DNA of 64,000 bases from Chryseobacterium arthrosphaerae (GCF_001684965.1 NZ_MAYG01000001.1:3286001-3350000); one strand, 5' to 3'. Counted from the first letter of the stretch, positions 33,553 to 42,281 are shown. Notes: a model not told the origin generated them from the sequence alone. Program-made: numbers and translations.

Positions 33553-34254
33553 CTAGTTTCTTTTTTTAAAGACATGAAACTCCTTTGTGAGTTCAAGATA
33601 TTGGTCCGAGTATATTCTCGGACTTTTTTCTATAATAAATTCAGATTCACTAAGCTGTTTTTCTGTCAACGAAAATTCAAGGACCAGCCTTTTGACTTTA
33701 GCCCCTTCAATCCCTTTGATATTTACCTTACGGTTCAGAAAGAGCTTATTTTCTCCTGCTATGGAAATAAAGACTTCCCCGGCCTCAACAGGAATAATCA
33801 CTGAAAGAATTCCGCCTTCAGACAAAACCTGGGCAGATTTACTGATCAGCTGCATAAAATTCAATTCTACAGTCTGGCGGGCAATCTTATCTTTTTCAGA
33901 TCCGGACTCTTCAAAATAAGGTGGATTGGAAACAATAAGATCAAATTTTTCTTCTGTTGCAAAAGTTTTAAAGTCCTGATGAATATTTTTCATCCTTTCC
34001 CGGAACGGTGCATTTTCAAAATTAAGCGCAGTCAATGCCGCTGCATCTGCACTGATATCCAGTCCTAGAAAATCAGCCTGTGGATTTCTCTGGGCTAGCA
34101 TCAGTGAGATCAGTCCCGTACCTGTGCCAATTTCCAAAACACGGAAAGCAGATTCTACAGCTGCCAAAGCACCGAGCAGAACACCGTCTGTTCCTACACG
34201 GAAGACGTCTCTGGACTGCTGAATTTCAAATTGTTTAAATGTAAAAGGTTTCAC
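33553..34254 (-). CDS. trmN6: tRNA1(Val) (adenine(37)-N6)-methyltransferase
   Basis: A 233-residue class I methyltransferase, YfiC/TrmN6-like. 'MKPFTFKQFEIQQSRDVFRV' at the start and 'GTDGVLLGAL' are family signatures. SAM motif 'VLEIGTGTGLISLML' and catalytic 'NPPYFEESG' (about 109-117) are complete. It begins at GTG (34254), whose G is also the last base of the upstream kinase stop (TAGTG), so coupling is likely. Near its end the DNA carries a hairpin (33604-33629) used by ftsE. Confidence 0.9.
   Translation of the reverse strand: MKPFTFKQFEIQQSRDVFRVGTDGVLLGALAAVESAFRVLEIGTGTGLISLMLAQRNPQADFLGLDISADAAALTALNFENAPFRERMKNIHQDFKTFATEEKFDLIVSNPPYFEESGSEKDKIARQTVELNFMQLISKSAQVLSEGGILSVIIPVEAGEVFISIAGENKLFLNRKVNIKGIEGAKVKRLVLEFSLTEKQLSESEFIIEKSPRIYSDQYLELTKEFHVFKKRN
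33604..33629 (+). terminator. Terminator of ftsE, inside the trmN6 coding end
   Basis: A perfect 7-bp GC-rich stem (33604-33610/33617-33623) with loop TATATT and T6 (33624-33629). It lies 58 bp after the ftsE stop, within codons 209-217 of trmN6 on the other strand. Confidence 0.75.
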
Positions 34255-35708
34255 TATAAATTGGTAGGCAATGTAATGATGAATGTAGATCCCTTCCCTA
34301 CTTCTGATTTCACAGAAATCTCACCTTTGTAATCTTCTATCATTTTTCTTACCATAGATAACCCAAGTCCCATTCCACTGTTTTTGGAGGTAAAATTGGG
34401 TTCAAAAATCCGTTCATACATATTTTCAGGAATTCCGATTCCGTTATCCTGAACAGAAATAATAACTCTTCTCTGGTGCTGCTCCACATCTACATTGATG
34501 ATAAGTTTTCTTTCATCACTTTCAGCCTGCTTGGCATTGGTAACAAGATTGGTAATGATTCTGGACAGGTAGATCCTGTCCATATTGATCATAATATTGC
34601 TCTTATTAGCATGCATAAAGATGCTGTCGTCATTGAATACACGGAGAATATCTGCTACTTCCGTATTCAGATTGATGACTTCATTATTTTTTTCAGGAAG
34701 CTTGGCAAATTCTGAAAAAGCAGAGGCAACCGTAGCAATCAGGTCAATCTGGTCCACCATCGTTTTACTCATCAGCTTTACCCTCTCCCGGATATTCGGA
34801 TCTTCCGGATCAAATTTTCTCTCAAAATTCTGAATGGTGAGTTTCATAGGAGTAAGCGGGTTTTTCACTTCGTGCGCCACCTGCTTGGCCATTTCTCTCC
34901 AGGCTTCCTCCGATGCTTTGAAGCGCAGCCTCTCTTTTTGATCCTGAATCTGAAGGATCATCCTATTGTAAGCTCTTGCCAGCGCATTAAGCTCATCATT
35001 TTTATAATATCTGATAGGACGCATTTCATTCTCAAATAACGTAATACGGGTGATCATATCAGAGAATTTGGTAATGGTCTTGGCAAGACTGTTAGACGTC
35101 ACCCAACTGATCCATATACTGAATAAAATAAGGAATATATCTACTAAAAGAATATATTTTACATATTGATGAAGGACTTCAAGATAAGCAGATTCGTTAT
35201 GATATAAGGGAATATAAACTACACCTATCGGCTTCAGTTCATTATTTTTCAAAAGCAGATAAGAGGAGGTAAGCTTGGCATCTTTGGCTGCATCATACCT
35301 TGTCATATCCACTCTGGCATCGGTAGCCAGCATTTTATTAACAATTTCTATAGGAATGGTCTTCTGCTCAACCAAAGCCTCGTCTTTATTGGAAAGCAGA
35401 TAATGTCCTTTCAGATCATAAATAAAAATATCATGCTGATTAATATCCCCTATTTCGAAAATCTTACTCCCCAAAACCGTTGGCAAATCTTTGGTCTCTA
35501 CAAGTGTACGGCTTACTGCATAATCCAGGTATCTCATTACTGCCGTAGTCTTCTCCTGCATCTCAATATTACTTTGCCGCAGAGAATTATTTCTCAGCAC
35601 AAAATACGGAACAAGTGAAGTAGCCACTACACTTAAAAAACATACCAACAGAAAACCGAAAAACACCCGGTTCCTTAAGCTATATCCTTTATATTTATTA
35701 ATCGACAT
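34254..35708 (-). CDS. Membrane sensor histidine kinase, NtrY-like
   Basis: A 484-residue sensor. Two transmembrane helices (about 13-35 and 183-203) bracket a periplasmic sensor of about 145 residues, followed by a HAMP region. The phosphoacceptor His279 is in 'MAKQVAHEVKNPLTPMK', and the ATPase domain has 'NLVTNAKQAE', 'DNGIGIPENMYERIFEP' and 'GMGLGLSMVRKMIE'. HEVKNPLTPMK resembles NtrY. There is no response regulator in the window. It lies 1 bp after ribE and shares a base with trmN6. Confidence 0.9.
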   Translation of the reverse strand: MSINKYKGYSLRNRVFFGFLLVCFLSVVATSLVPYFVLRNNSLRQSNIEMQEKTTAVMRYLDYAVSRTLVETKDLPTVLGSKIFEIGDINQHDIFIYDLKGHYLLSNKDEALVEQKTIPIEIVNKMLATDARVDMTRYDAAKDAKLTSSYLLLKNNELKPIGVVYIPLYHNESAYLEVLHQYVKYILLVDIFLILFSIWISWVTSNSLAKTITKFSDMITRITLFENEMRPIRYYKNDELNALARAYNRMILQIQDQKERLRFKASEEAWREMAKQVAHEVKNPLTPMKLTIQNFERKFDPEDPNIRERVKLMSKTMVDQIDLIATVASAFSEFAKLPEKNNEVINLNTEVADILRVFNDDSIFMHANKSNIMINMDRIYLSRIITNLVTNAKQAESDERKLIINVDVEQHQRRVIISVQDNGIGIPENMYERIFEPNFTSKNSGMGLGLSMVRKMIEDYKGEISVKSEVGKGSTFIITLPTNL

Positions 35709-35709
35709 T

Positions 35710-36294
35710 CTACTTTTTAATTAACCTAGCAATATACTTACCAACAATGTCGAATTCAAGATTTACTTTATCACCAATTTTCAGATGATTCATGTTGGTA
35801 AACTCCCACGTATAGGGGATGATTGCAACAGAAAATTGAGCATCCTCACTTTTAGCCACGGTAAGACTGATCCCATTGACAGTAATTGACCCCTGAGGTA
35901 CGGTAACAAAGTTTCCGTCTGCAGCATATGCAATGGTAATAAAATAGCTTCCGTCCCTGTTTTCAATTCCTACCACTTCCCCGGTTGTATCCACATGTCC
36001 CTGAACGATATGACCGTCCAGTCTTCCGTCCATCTTCATACAGCGTTCAAGATTTACAACGGTTCCCAGCTCCCATTTTCCAAGGTTGGTTTTTTCAAGT
36101 GTTTCGTTGATGGCAGTTACCACATATTGATTTTCTCTAATCTCCACTACAGTAAGGCAGCATCCGTTATGTGCCAGGCTCTGATCGATTTTAAGTTCGT
36201 TTGTAAAAGGGCATGTCAGAGTGAAATCTATGTTGCTTCCTTTTTCTTCAATCTTTTCAATAACGCCAACTGCTTCAATAATTCCTGTGAACAT
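35710..36294 (-). CDS. ribE: Riboflavin synthase alpha subunit
   Basis: A 194-residue enzyme that dismutates two lumazine molecules to riboflavin. It starts with the hallmark 'MFTGIIEAVGVIE' and has a second internal repeat of the lumazine-binding fold with 'GHIVQGHVDTTGEV'. The gene is the first of ribE-kinase-trmN6. It is divergent from pdxA with only 48 bp between starts. Confidence 0.96.
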   Translation of the reverse strand: MFTGIIEAVGVIEKIEEKGSNIDFTLTCPFTNELKIDQSLAHNGCCLTVVEIRENQYVVTAINETLEKTNLGKWELGTVVNLERCMKMDGRLDGHIVQGHVDTTGEVVGIENRDGSYFITIAYAADGNFVTVPQGSITVNGISLTVAKSEDAQFSVAIIPYTWEFTNMNHLKIGDKVNLEFDIVGKYIARLIKK

Positions 36295-36306
36295 ATTATT
36301 TTTTGC

Positions 36307-36314
36307 TAAATTTG
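36307..36314 (+). promoter_or_regulatory. Promoter -7 element of pdxA
   Basis: TAAATTTG, 28 nt before the ATG at 36343. It faces the ribE -7 element at 36329-36336. Confidence 0.55.
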
Positions 36315-36328
36315 TAAATTATAATCTT

Positions 36329-36336
36329 CAAAGATA
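36329..36336 (-). promoter_or_regulatory. Promoter -7 element of ribE
   Basis: TATCTTTG on the minus strand, 34 nt before the ATG at 36294. The two -7 elements point towards each other with a 14-bp gap. Confidence 0.55.
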
Positions 36337-36342
36337 ATCAAA

Positions 36343-37434
36343 ATGAGCCCAAAAAACCATAAAGTACGAGTAGGAATTTCAATCGGTGATTTCAACGGCA
36401 TCGGCCCGGAGATCATTATGAAGTCTCTGAAAGACAAAAGCATTACGGATTTTTTCACTCCTGTAATTTTTGGTTCGGGGAAATTATTCACTTATCAGAA
36501 AAATATTTTCAAGCTGAATCTTAATTTCAACTACGTTAATGAAGCGTCACAGGCTCAGGCCGGGAAACTTAACATGGTGAATCTTACCAAAGAGAACGTT
36601 AACGTAGAACTGGGTGTTCCTACTGAAGAATCTACCAAAATGGCGATAGATTCTCTGGAGGCAGCTACAGAAGCTTTAATGAAAGGAGATATTGATGTTC
36701 TTGTAACCGCTCCTATCAATAAGGATGAAATGGTAAAAATGGGCTTTAAGCATGCCGGACATACCGGATATTTTGAGGAAAAATTCAGTAAAAAAGGATT
36801 GATGTTCCTGGTGACTGAAGATCTGAAAGTGGCAGTTTCCACGCATCATATTCCTATTGCCCAGGTGGCGGAAAACATTTCCAAGGAAAAGATCAAGAAG
36901 CAGATCAGGGTATTGAATCAGACTCTTATTGAAGATTTCTGTATTCAGAAGCCGAAAATTGCTGTTTTGGGATTAAATCCTCATGCAGGTGACGGTGGCG
37001 TGATCGGAACCGAAGAGATTGAGATCATTGCGCCTGCCATCAAAGAACTTTCTGATAACGGTGTATTGGCATTTGGACCTTTCCCTGCAGACAGCTTCTT
37101 CCAACCCGGCAAATACAAAAGTTTTGATGCCGTTTTAGCAATGTATCATGATCAGGGGCTTGCTCCTTTCAAGACGCTGGCTTATGAGGAAGGTGTAAAC
37201 TATACGGCAGGACTTCCGTTCATCAGAACTTCTCCGGATCACGGCGTTGCCTATGATATTGCGGGGAAAAATATTGCCGATGAGCAGAGTTTTACAGAAG
37301 CGATATTCACTGCAATCAAGGTTTTCAGAAACAGAAGTGAATACAGCGAACTGATGAATAACCGTCTTCAGCCAAGAAAAATGGCTGTTGACAATGGAAT
37401 AGACGAAGATCTTCCTGAGGAAACTGAAGCATAA
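36343..37434 (+). CDS. pdxA: 4-hydroxythreonine-4-phosphate dehydrogenase
   Basis: A 363-residue NAD-dependent enzyme of pyridoxal phosphate synthesis by the DXP-dependent route. Signatures are 'GISIGDFNGIGPEIIMKS' near the N-terminus, 'TAPINKDEM', 'GHTGYFEE' and 'AMYHDQGLAPFKTLA'. The acidic tail 'GIDEDLPEETEA' extends slightly past the usual end. Confidence 0.95.
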   Translation: MSPKNHKVRVGISIGDFNGIGPEIIMKSLKDKSITDFFTPVIFGSGKLFTYQKNIFKLNLNFNYVNEASQAQAGKLNMVNLTKENVNVELGVPTEESTKMAIDSLEAATEALMKGDIDVLVTAPINKDEMVKMGFKHAGHTGYFEEKFSKKGLMFLVTEDLKVAVSTHHIPIAQVAENISKEKIKKQIRVLNQTLIEDFCIQKPKIAVLGLNPHAGDGGVIGTEEIEIIAPAIKELSDNGVLAFGPFPADSFFQPGKYKSFDAVLAMYHDQGLAPFKTLAYEEGVNYTAGLPFIRTSPDHGVAYDIAGKNIADEQSFTEAIFTAIKVFRNRSEYSELMNNRLQPRKMAVDNGIDEDLPEETEA

Positions 37435-37475
37435 ATCTTTAAAACAAATTTTAAATTAATTTGTTTGGGATTTTA

Positions 37476-37506
37476 TTTGTTATTATAAAAAAAATGCATA
37501 TTTTTG
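37476..37506 (+). promoter_or_regulatory. Promoter of the DUF177-rpmF unit
   Basis: TTTG (37476-37479), 19 nt, TATTTTTG (37499-37506), a full match; the ATG is 12 nt further on. It rules out the TTG at 37504 as a start. Confidence 0.8.
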
Positions 37507-37518
37507 CACACTCATTTT

Positions 37519-38049
37519 ATGGACAAGTTAAGAAACTATGACGTAAGCTTTTCCGGACTTAAAAACGGAAAACACGAGTTCAAGTTTGAGATAGATAAAA
37601 CGTTCTTTCAATTATTTGACACTGAGCAGGAATTTACAAATCCTAGAATAGAAGTGAATGTCTTACTGGATAAGCACACTACTTTTTTAGAGTTTGAGAT
37701 TAAAATAAAAGGTTGGGTAGAGCTTGTTTGTGATATTACAAACGAAGATTTCGACTATCCTATTGAAAATGAAATCAAGATTCTGGTGAACTTCGGGGAA
37801 GAATATGATGACAGCAATGAAGATGTCATTACGATTCCTACCAGCGATCATGCATTCAACATAGCGCATCTGATTTATGAGAATGTCATGCTTTCTATCC
37901 CGATGAAAAAGATTTCACCGAATGTAAGTGATGAAGATCTGAAAATTCTTGAACAGTTCAGTCCGAAAGATATGGAGGAAACTGAAGAGAAAGAACATGA
38001 AAGTGACCCGAGATGGGACGCTTTGAGAAAGTTAAGAGACAATAATTAA
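37519..38049 (+). CDS. DUF177 (YceD-like) protein
   Basis: About 176 residues from an ATG preceded by the promoter. The family is known for its position just upstream of rpmF; its role is connected to 23S rRNA accumulation in plants and bacteria. The core motif is 'VELVCDITNEDFDYPIENEI', where the usual cysteine is present. The tail 'DPRWDALRKL' is typical of the family. Charged, cytoplasmic. Confidence 0.88.
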   Translation: MDKLRNYDVSFSGLKNGKHEFKFEIDKTFFQLFDTEQEFTNPRIEVNVLLDKHTTFLEFEIKIKGWVELVCDITNEDFDYPIENEIKILVNFGEEYDDSNEDVITIPTSDHAFNIAHLIYENVMLSIPMKKISPNVSDEDLKILEQFSPKDMEETEEKEHESDPRWDALRKLRDNN

Positions 38050-38116
38050 ATAGAATAATTTAAATATGATGAGATGATGAATCTCATCGCTCATCAATTA
38101 AAAAAGTTATTAGAAA

Positions 38117-38320
38117 ATGGCACATCCAAAGAGAAGACAGTCGTCTACAAGAAGAGATAAGAGAAGAACTCACTACAAAGCTGTAGTTCCTCAATTAGCT
38201 AAAGATGCAACAACAGGAGAGCTTCACCTATACCACAGAGCTCACTGGCATGAAGGAAAACTTTACTACAGAGGTAAAGTAGTATTGGAAAAAGAAGTAG
38301 CTGCTACTGAAGAAAACTAA
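38117..38320 (+). CDS. rpmF: Ribosomal protein L32
   Basis: A 67-residue basic protein of the large subunit starting '[19 protein letters not shown]'. It has no cysteine, so the zinc knuckle of many L32 proteins is absent and replaced by '[20 protein letters not shown]'. It is 67 bp after DUF177 and followed by a terminator. Confidence 0.94.
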   Translation: MAHPKRRQSSTRRDKRRTHYKAVVPQLAKDATTGELHLYHRAHWHEGKLYYRGKVVLEKEVAATEEN

Positions 38321-38356
38321 GAGTCGCTTTTCACTGAAAAAGCCTCATTTTAATAC

Positions 38357-38395
38357 AAAAACCGCCCAATTTTGATAAAATTTGGCGGTTTTTTG
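38357..38395 (+). terminator. Terminator of rpmF
   Basis: A 10-bp stem (38357-38366/38384-38393), one mismatch, then a 6-bp stem (3868-73 relative, 38368-38373/38377-38382), GAT loop and a T run. The -33 element of the next promoter lies at the end of this run. Confidence 0.85.
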
Positions 38396-38424
38396 TTGTT
38401 TTTTACGTTTTTTTGGTATCTTTG
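38396..38424 (+). promoter_or_regulatory. Promoter of accB-accC
   Basis: TTG (38396-38398), 18 nt, TATCTTTG (38417-38424). The ATG at 38448 follows 23 nt later, so the upstream in-frame extension (from 38382) is excluded. Confidence 0.75.
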
Positions 38425-38447
38425 GCATCAAATCAAATATCAAATTT

Positions 38448-38930
38448 ATGGACATTAAAGACATACAAAATCTTATTAAGTTTGTATCTAAGGCTGAAGT
38501 ATCAGAGGTGAAGTACAAAACTAAAGATTTCGAAATCACTATTAAAACTCCATTAGCTGGAAGCGATGCTGTTTATGCACAACCTGCAGTATACCACACT
38601 GCGCCACAGGCAGTAGCTGCTCCGGCACCTGTTGCAACTCCTGCTGCGGCACCTGCTGAGAAAGCTGAAGCTGCATCTGATGACAGCAAATATGTAACGA
38701 TCAAATCTCCAATGATCGGTACTTTCTATAGAAAACCATCTCCTGATAAAGATGTATTTGTAAATGTAGGTGACGAAGTTTCTGTTGGTAAAGTAGTCTG
38801 CGTAATCGAAGCAATGAAATTATTCAACCAGATTGAATCTGAGATCAGCGGAAAAATCGTTAAAATCCTGGTTGACGACGCTACTCCTGTTGAGTATGAC
38901 CAACCTTTATTCTTAGTAGATCCATCTTAA
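38448..38930 (+). CDS. accB: Biotin carboxyl carrier protein of acetyl-CoA carboxylase
   Basis: 160 residues. The biotin site is Lys124 in 'CVIEAMKLFNQIE'. The N-terminal domain begins 'MDIKDIQNLIKFVSKAE', and an Ala/Pro-rich hinge (about 44-76) precedes the biotinyl domain. The carrier moves carboxylate from the AccC biotin carboxylase to the AccA/AccD transferase. It is cotranscribed with accC. Confidence 0.96.
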   Translation: MDIKDIQNLIKFVSKAEVSEVKYKTKDFEITIKTPLAGSDAVYAQPAVYHTAPQAVAAPAPVATPAAAPAEKAEAASDDSKYVTIKSPMIGTFYRKPSPDKDVFVNVGDEVSVGKVVCVIEAMKLFNQIESEISGKIVKILVDDATPVEYDQPLFLVDPS

Positions 38931-38938
38931 TTTAGAAG

Positions 38939-39021
38939 TTAGATGTTAGACATTAGATGTTAGATTAAATTCTACATTAAAATAACACTATCTAATTTTC
39001 AAATTATCTAATTTTCAAATT
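38939..39021 (+). repeat. Short direct repeats between accB and accC
   Basis: TTAGATGTTAGA occurs twice (38939-38950 and 38953-38964). A 16-nt unit ATCTAATTTTCAAATT is then perfectly repeated head-to-tail at 38990-39005 and 39006-39021. The second copy ends 8 bp before the accC start. Confidence 0.8.
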
Positions 39022-39028
39022 GAAGAAG

Positions 39029-40384
39029 ATGTTCAAAAAAATATTAATAGCCAATCGTGGCGAAATTGCAATGCGTATTTTACGTACTTGTAAAGAAATG
39101 GGGATCAAGACCGTTGCCGTATACTCTACTGCAGATAAAGACAGTCTTCACGTAAGATTTGCTGACGAAGCGGTTTGTATCGGTCCTGCGATGAGCAAAG
39201 ACTCATACCTTAAAATCCCTAACATTATTGCTGCAGCAGAAATTACCAATGCAGACGCAATCCACCCGGGTTACGGATTCTTATCTGAAAATGCCAACTT
39301 CTCAAGAATCTGCCAGAAGAACGGAATCAAGTTCATCGGTGCTTCTCCTGAACAGATTGAGAAAATGGGAGACAAAGCGAATGCTAAAGCTACCATGAAA
39401 GCTGCAGGTGTACCATGTGTACCAGGTTCAGATGGCTTAATTGAATCTTACGAACACGCTGTAAAAATTGCTGAAGAAACAGGATATCCTGTAATGATCA
39501 AAGCAACTGCCGGTGGTGGTGGTAAAGGAATGAGAGCTGTCTGGAAAGCTGAAGACCTTAAAGATCATTGGGAATCTGCCATTCAGGAAGCTGTAGCGGC
39601 CTTTGGAAACGGAGGGATGTATATGGAAAAACTGATTGAAGAGCCTAGACACATCGAAATTCAGGTTGCAGGTGATCAATTCGGTAAAGCTTGCCACCTT
39701 TCAGAAAGAGACTGTTCTGTACAGAGAAGAAATCAGAAACTTACTGAAGAAACACCTTCCCCGTTCATGACAGACGAACTTCGTGAGAAAATGGGTGACG
39801 CTGCCGTAAAAGCTGCCGAATTCATCGGATACGAAGGAGTAGGAACTATTGAATTCCTTGTAGACAAACACAGAAATTTCTATTTCATGGAAATGAATAC
39901 AAGAATCCAGGTAGAACACCCTATTACTGAGCAGGTAATTGATTATGACCTGATCAGAGAACAGATTCTTCTTGCTGCAGGAACTCCTATTTCAGGAATC
40001 AACTATTACCCTAAATTACATTCAATCGAATGTAGAATCAACGCAGAGGATCCTTATGCAGACTTCAGACCGTCTCCGGGAAAAATCACAGGATTAAACA
40101 TCCCTGGCGGACACGGAATCAGAGTAGACACTCACGTGTATTCCGGATATACAATCCCTTCCAACTATGACTCTATGATTGCTAAGCTTATCACTACGGC
40201 TCAAACCCGTGAGGAGGCGATTGCAAAAATGAGACGTGCCCTTGAGGAATTCTATATTGAAGGAGTAAAAACAACCATTCCTTTCCACAGACAACTAATG
40301 GATAATGAAGATTATCTTGCAGGAAACTATACTACAAAATTCATGGAGGATTTTGTAATGGACAGAAAATATGATAATCACTAA
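39029..40384 (+). CDS. accC: Acetyl-CoA carboxylase biotin carboxylase subunit
   Basis: 451 residues starting '[18 protein letters not shown]'; the ATG at 39029 is preferred to the TTG three codons earlier. ATP-grasp signatures include '[12 protein letters not shown]' and 'ATIHPGYG'-like '[15 protein letters not shown]', with '[14 protein letters not shown]' near residue 290. It carboxylates biotin on AccB. Typical length for AccC. Confidence 0.96.
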   Translation: MFKKILIANRGEIAMRILRTCKEMGIKTVAVYSTADKDSLHVRFADEAVCIGPAMSKDSYLKIPNIIAAAEITNADAIHPGYGFLSENANFSRICQKNGIKFIGASPEQIEKMGDKANAKATMKAAGVPCVPGSDGLIESYEHAVKIAEETGYPVMIKATAGGGGKGMRAVWKAEDLKDHWESAIQEAVAAFGNGGMYMEKLIEEPRHIEIQVAGDQFGKACHLSERDCSVQRRNQKLTEETPSPFMTDELREKMGDAAVKAAEFIGYEGVGTIEFLVDKHRNFYFMEMNTRIQVEHPITEQVIDYDLIREQILLAAGTPISGINYYPKLHSIECRINAEDPYADFRPSPGKITGLNIPGGHGIRVDTHVYSGYTIPSNYDSMIAKLITTAQTREEAIAKMRRALEEFYIEGVKTTIPFHRQLMDNEDYLAGNYTTKFMEDFVMDRKYDNH

Positions 40385-40402
40385 AAATTATCATTCCTAT
40401 AA

Positions 40403-40436
40403 AAAGAAGGCGCCTTTTCAGGCGCCTTCTTTAGTT
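40403..40436 (+). terminator. Terminator of accC
   Basis: A 12-bp perfect stem (40403-40414/40421-40432) with loop TTTTCA; the T-run after it is short and interrupted. Confidence 0.8.
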
Positions 40437-40472
40437 TTGTACGATATATCACCCTAATAAAGCAGGAAAAGT

Positions 40473-40480
40473 TATTTTTG
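40473..40480 (+). promoter_or_regulatory. Promoter -7 element of the Crp-family regulator
   Basis: TATTTTTG, 29 nt before the ATG at 40510. Confidence 0.55.
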
Positions 40481-40509
40481 CAGTATCATTCAAAATCTAC
40501 ATAGAAGCG

Positions 40510-41082
40510 ATGGCATCAGCAATACAAGAAAAATTAGCAGAAACACTTCAAATTTCTATGGAACGTGCGGAGGAATTTTTGGAAATCTGCTACATCGTAA
40601 CTTATGATAAAAACAAAATGATAGAACCTAAAAATGGGGTTTTTGACCGCTTGGGATTCATTTTGAACGGTGCTGTCCGGATTTATTACATCAATGAAAA
40701 AGGAGAAGATATCAGCTATCTTTTACAGGTGAATAATGATGTTATCGGTGATTATGCAAGTTATATCACCGGGAAAAAATCAATGGCAGTTATAAAGACT
40801 CTTCTCAAAACTGAAGTTTTATATTTTGATAAAAAAGATGTTGAACTTTTAATTCAGAAAGATATTTTCTGGCTCGGACTGGCAAAACACATATCCGATT
40901 TAGTTTTTTTGGATGCAAAGCAAAGGCTGGACGAGTTGTTTTTTTATACACCGGAAGAACGCTATCTCAATCTCTTGAAAAAGTCACCCGAAATTCTGAA
41001 CAAAATTCCGCAAAAATATATTTCGTCATATTTAGGAATTACTCCACAATCGCTGAGCAGAATCCGGAAACGAATTTACTGA
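40510..41082 (+). CDS. Crp/Fnr family transcriptional regulator
   Basis: A 190-residue cNMP-binding-fold protein. The effector-domain beta-barrel carries 'GFILNGAVRIYYINEKGEDI'. The C-terminal HTH includes 'IPQKYISSYLGITPQSLSRI', which resembles the recognition helix of the family. No cysteine cluster for an iron-sulfur centre is seen. It is located directly before an FAD monooxygenase gene (77 bp), which it may regulate. Confidence 0.87.
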   Translation: MASAIQEKLAETLQISMERAEEFLEICYIVTYDKNKMIEPKNGVFDRLGFILNGAVRIYYINEKGEDISYLLQVNNDVIGDYASYITGKKSMAVIKTLLKTEVLYFDKKDVELLIQKDIFWLGLAKHISDLVFLDAKQRLDELFFYTPEERYLNLLKKSPEILNKIPQKYISSYLGITPQSLSRIRKRIY

Positions 41083-41127
41083 TTCAAAAAATTACCTTAA
41101 GTGAACGTTTTTGGTTTTTCTGACCTT

Positions 41128-41135
41128 TAATTTTG
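41128..41135 (+). promoter_or_regulatory. Promoter -7 element of the FAD monooxygenase gene
   Basis: TAATTTTG, 24 nt before the ATG at 41160; the upstream TTG start (41133) lies within it and is rejected. Confidence 0.55.
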
Positions 41136-41159
41136 TCTCATCATATAAATGCAATCACA

Positions 41160-42281
41160 ATGAAAATAGCAATAATCGGTGGCGGAATTGGTGGTTTGAC
41201 AACAGCTTTGGCTTTGCAAAAAAATAATCTGGACGTTACCATTTACGAAAGTGCACCCGAAATAAAACCTGTAGGTGCCGGAATTATCATGGCCAATAAT
41301 GCCATGCAGATTTTTGACAAATTTGGCATTCGCCACAAAATCGAAAAAGCAGGTCATAAAATTTCAACGATTAAAATTACTGATCCACAGCTCAATACCT
41401 TATCGAAGGTGCAACTGGATACATTCGAAAGTAAATATGGGGTATGCAACATTGCCATTCACCGCGCCGATTTGCAGATGATTCTGGCTGAAGAAATTGG
41501 TTTTGAAAACATTAAGCTTTCTAAACGCTTATCCAAAATAGAACAGGGAAATGGCTGTCAACTCACTTTTGAAGACGGAACGATCGCTAATGCAGACGCT
41601 GTTATTGGTGCAGATGGAATTAAATCAGTAGTGCGTCATCAGATTTTAAACATTGGAAAACTGAGATCTGCCAAACAGAAATGCTGGCGTGGTGTGAGCG
41701 AATTCGATTGGACAGAAAAATACAGTCATCAGGCTTATGAAGCCTGGGGAAAAGGCAGACGCTTCGGCTTCGTGAGAATTAATGATCAAAAAGTCTATTG
41801 GTACGCTGTGGTGAACGAGAATTTGGTTAAAAATCCCAATATTCCTGCTGAACTTTTTACAGAATTTAATCCAGAAATTTCCAGAATGATTTCCGAAACA
41901 CCCAAAGAGAAAATATTTATCAGTGACATTACTGATCTGGAACCGATTTATGAATGGCAAAAAGATCGTGTCTGCCTGATTGGTGATGCCGCCCATGCAA
42001 CGACTCCTAATATGGGACAAGGTGCCTGTCAGGCCATTGAAGATGCATATATCCTCGGAAAACTTTTTGGTGAAGGGAAAAACATGAATGAAGTCTTCAC
42101 TGAATACGAAAAACTCCGTATGAAAAAAGCGCATTACATCGTCAACACAAGCTCAGCCATTGGTAAAATTTCTCATTATGAAAACAGTCTGGCAGTTTGG
42201 CTCCGTAATACTTTACTAAAGGCTACACCTGGCTCTGTCAATGAAAAACAAATGGAAAAAGTATTTGATATTTCGTACTAG
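41160..42281 (+). CDS. FAD-dependent monooxygenase (PHBH-like)
   Basis: A 373-residue group A flavoprotein monooxygenase. The dinucleotide-binding site is 'IAIIGGGIGGLTTALAL' at the N-terminus, followed by 'ADAVIGADGIKSVVR' and 'VCLIGDAAHATTPNMGQGAC'. It resembles salicylate hydroxylase/zeaxanthin epoxidase-type enzymes; the substrate is unknown and I see no diagnostic Tet(X) match. Its neighbour is a Crp-family regulator. Confidence 0.88.
   Translation: MKIAIIGGGIGGLTTALALQKNNLDVTIYESAPEIKPVGAGIIMANNAMQIFDKFGIRHKIEKAGHKISTIKITDPQLNTLSKVQLDTFESKYGVCNIAIHRADLQMILAEEIGFENIKLSKRLSKIEQGNGCQLTFEDGTIANADAVIGADGIKSVVRHQILNIGKLRSAKQKCWRGVSEFDWTEKYSHQAYEAWGKGRRFGFVRINDQKVYWYAVVNENLVKNPNIPAELFTEFNPEISRMISETPKEKIFISDITDLEPIYEWQKDRVCLIGDAAHATTPNMGQGACQAIEDAYILGKLFGEGKNMNEVFTEYEKLRMKKAHYIVNTSSAIGKISHYENSLAVWLRNTLLKATPGSVNEKQMEKVFDISY

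Noticed and set aside
36295..36342. FMN or other riboswitch before ribE
   Set aside because: The space to pdxA is 48 bp and contains promoter elements; there is no room for an RFN fold.
41160..42281. Tet(X)-type tetracycline resistance
   Set aside because: General flavin monooxygenase motifs are present, but nothing diagnostic of Tet(X) can be identified by reading.
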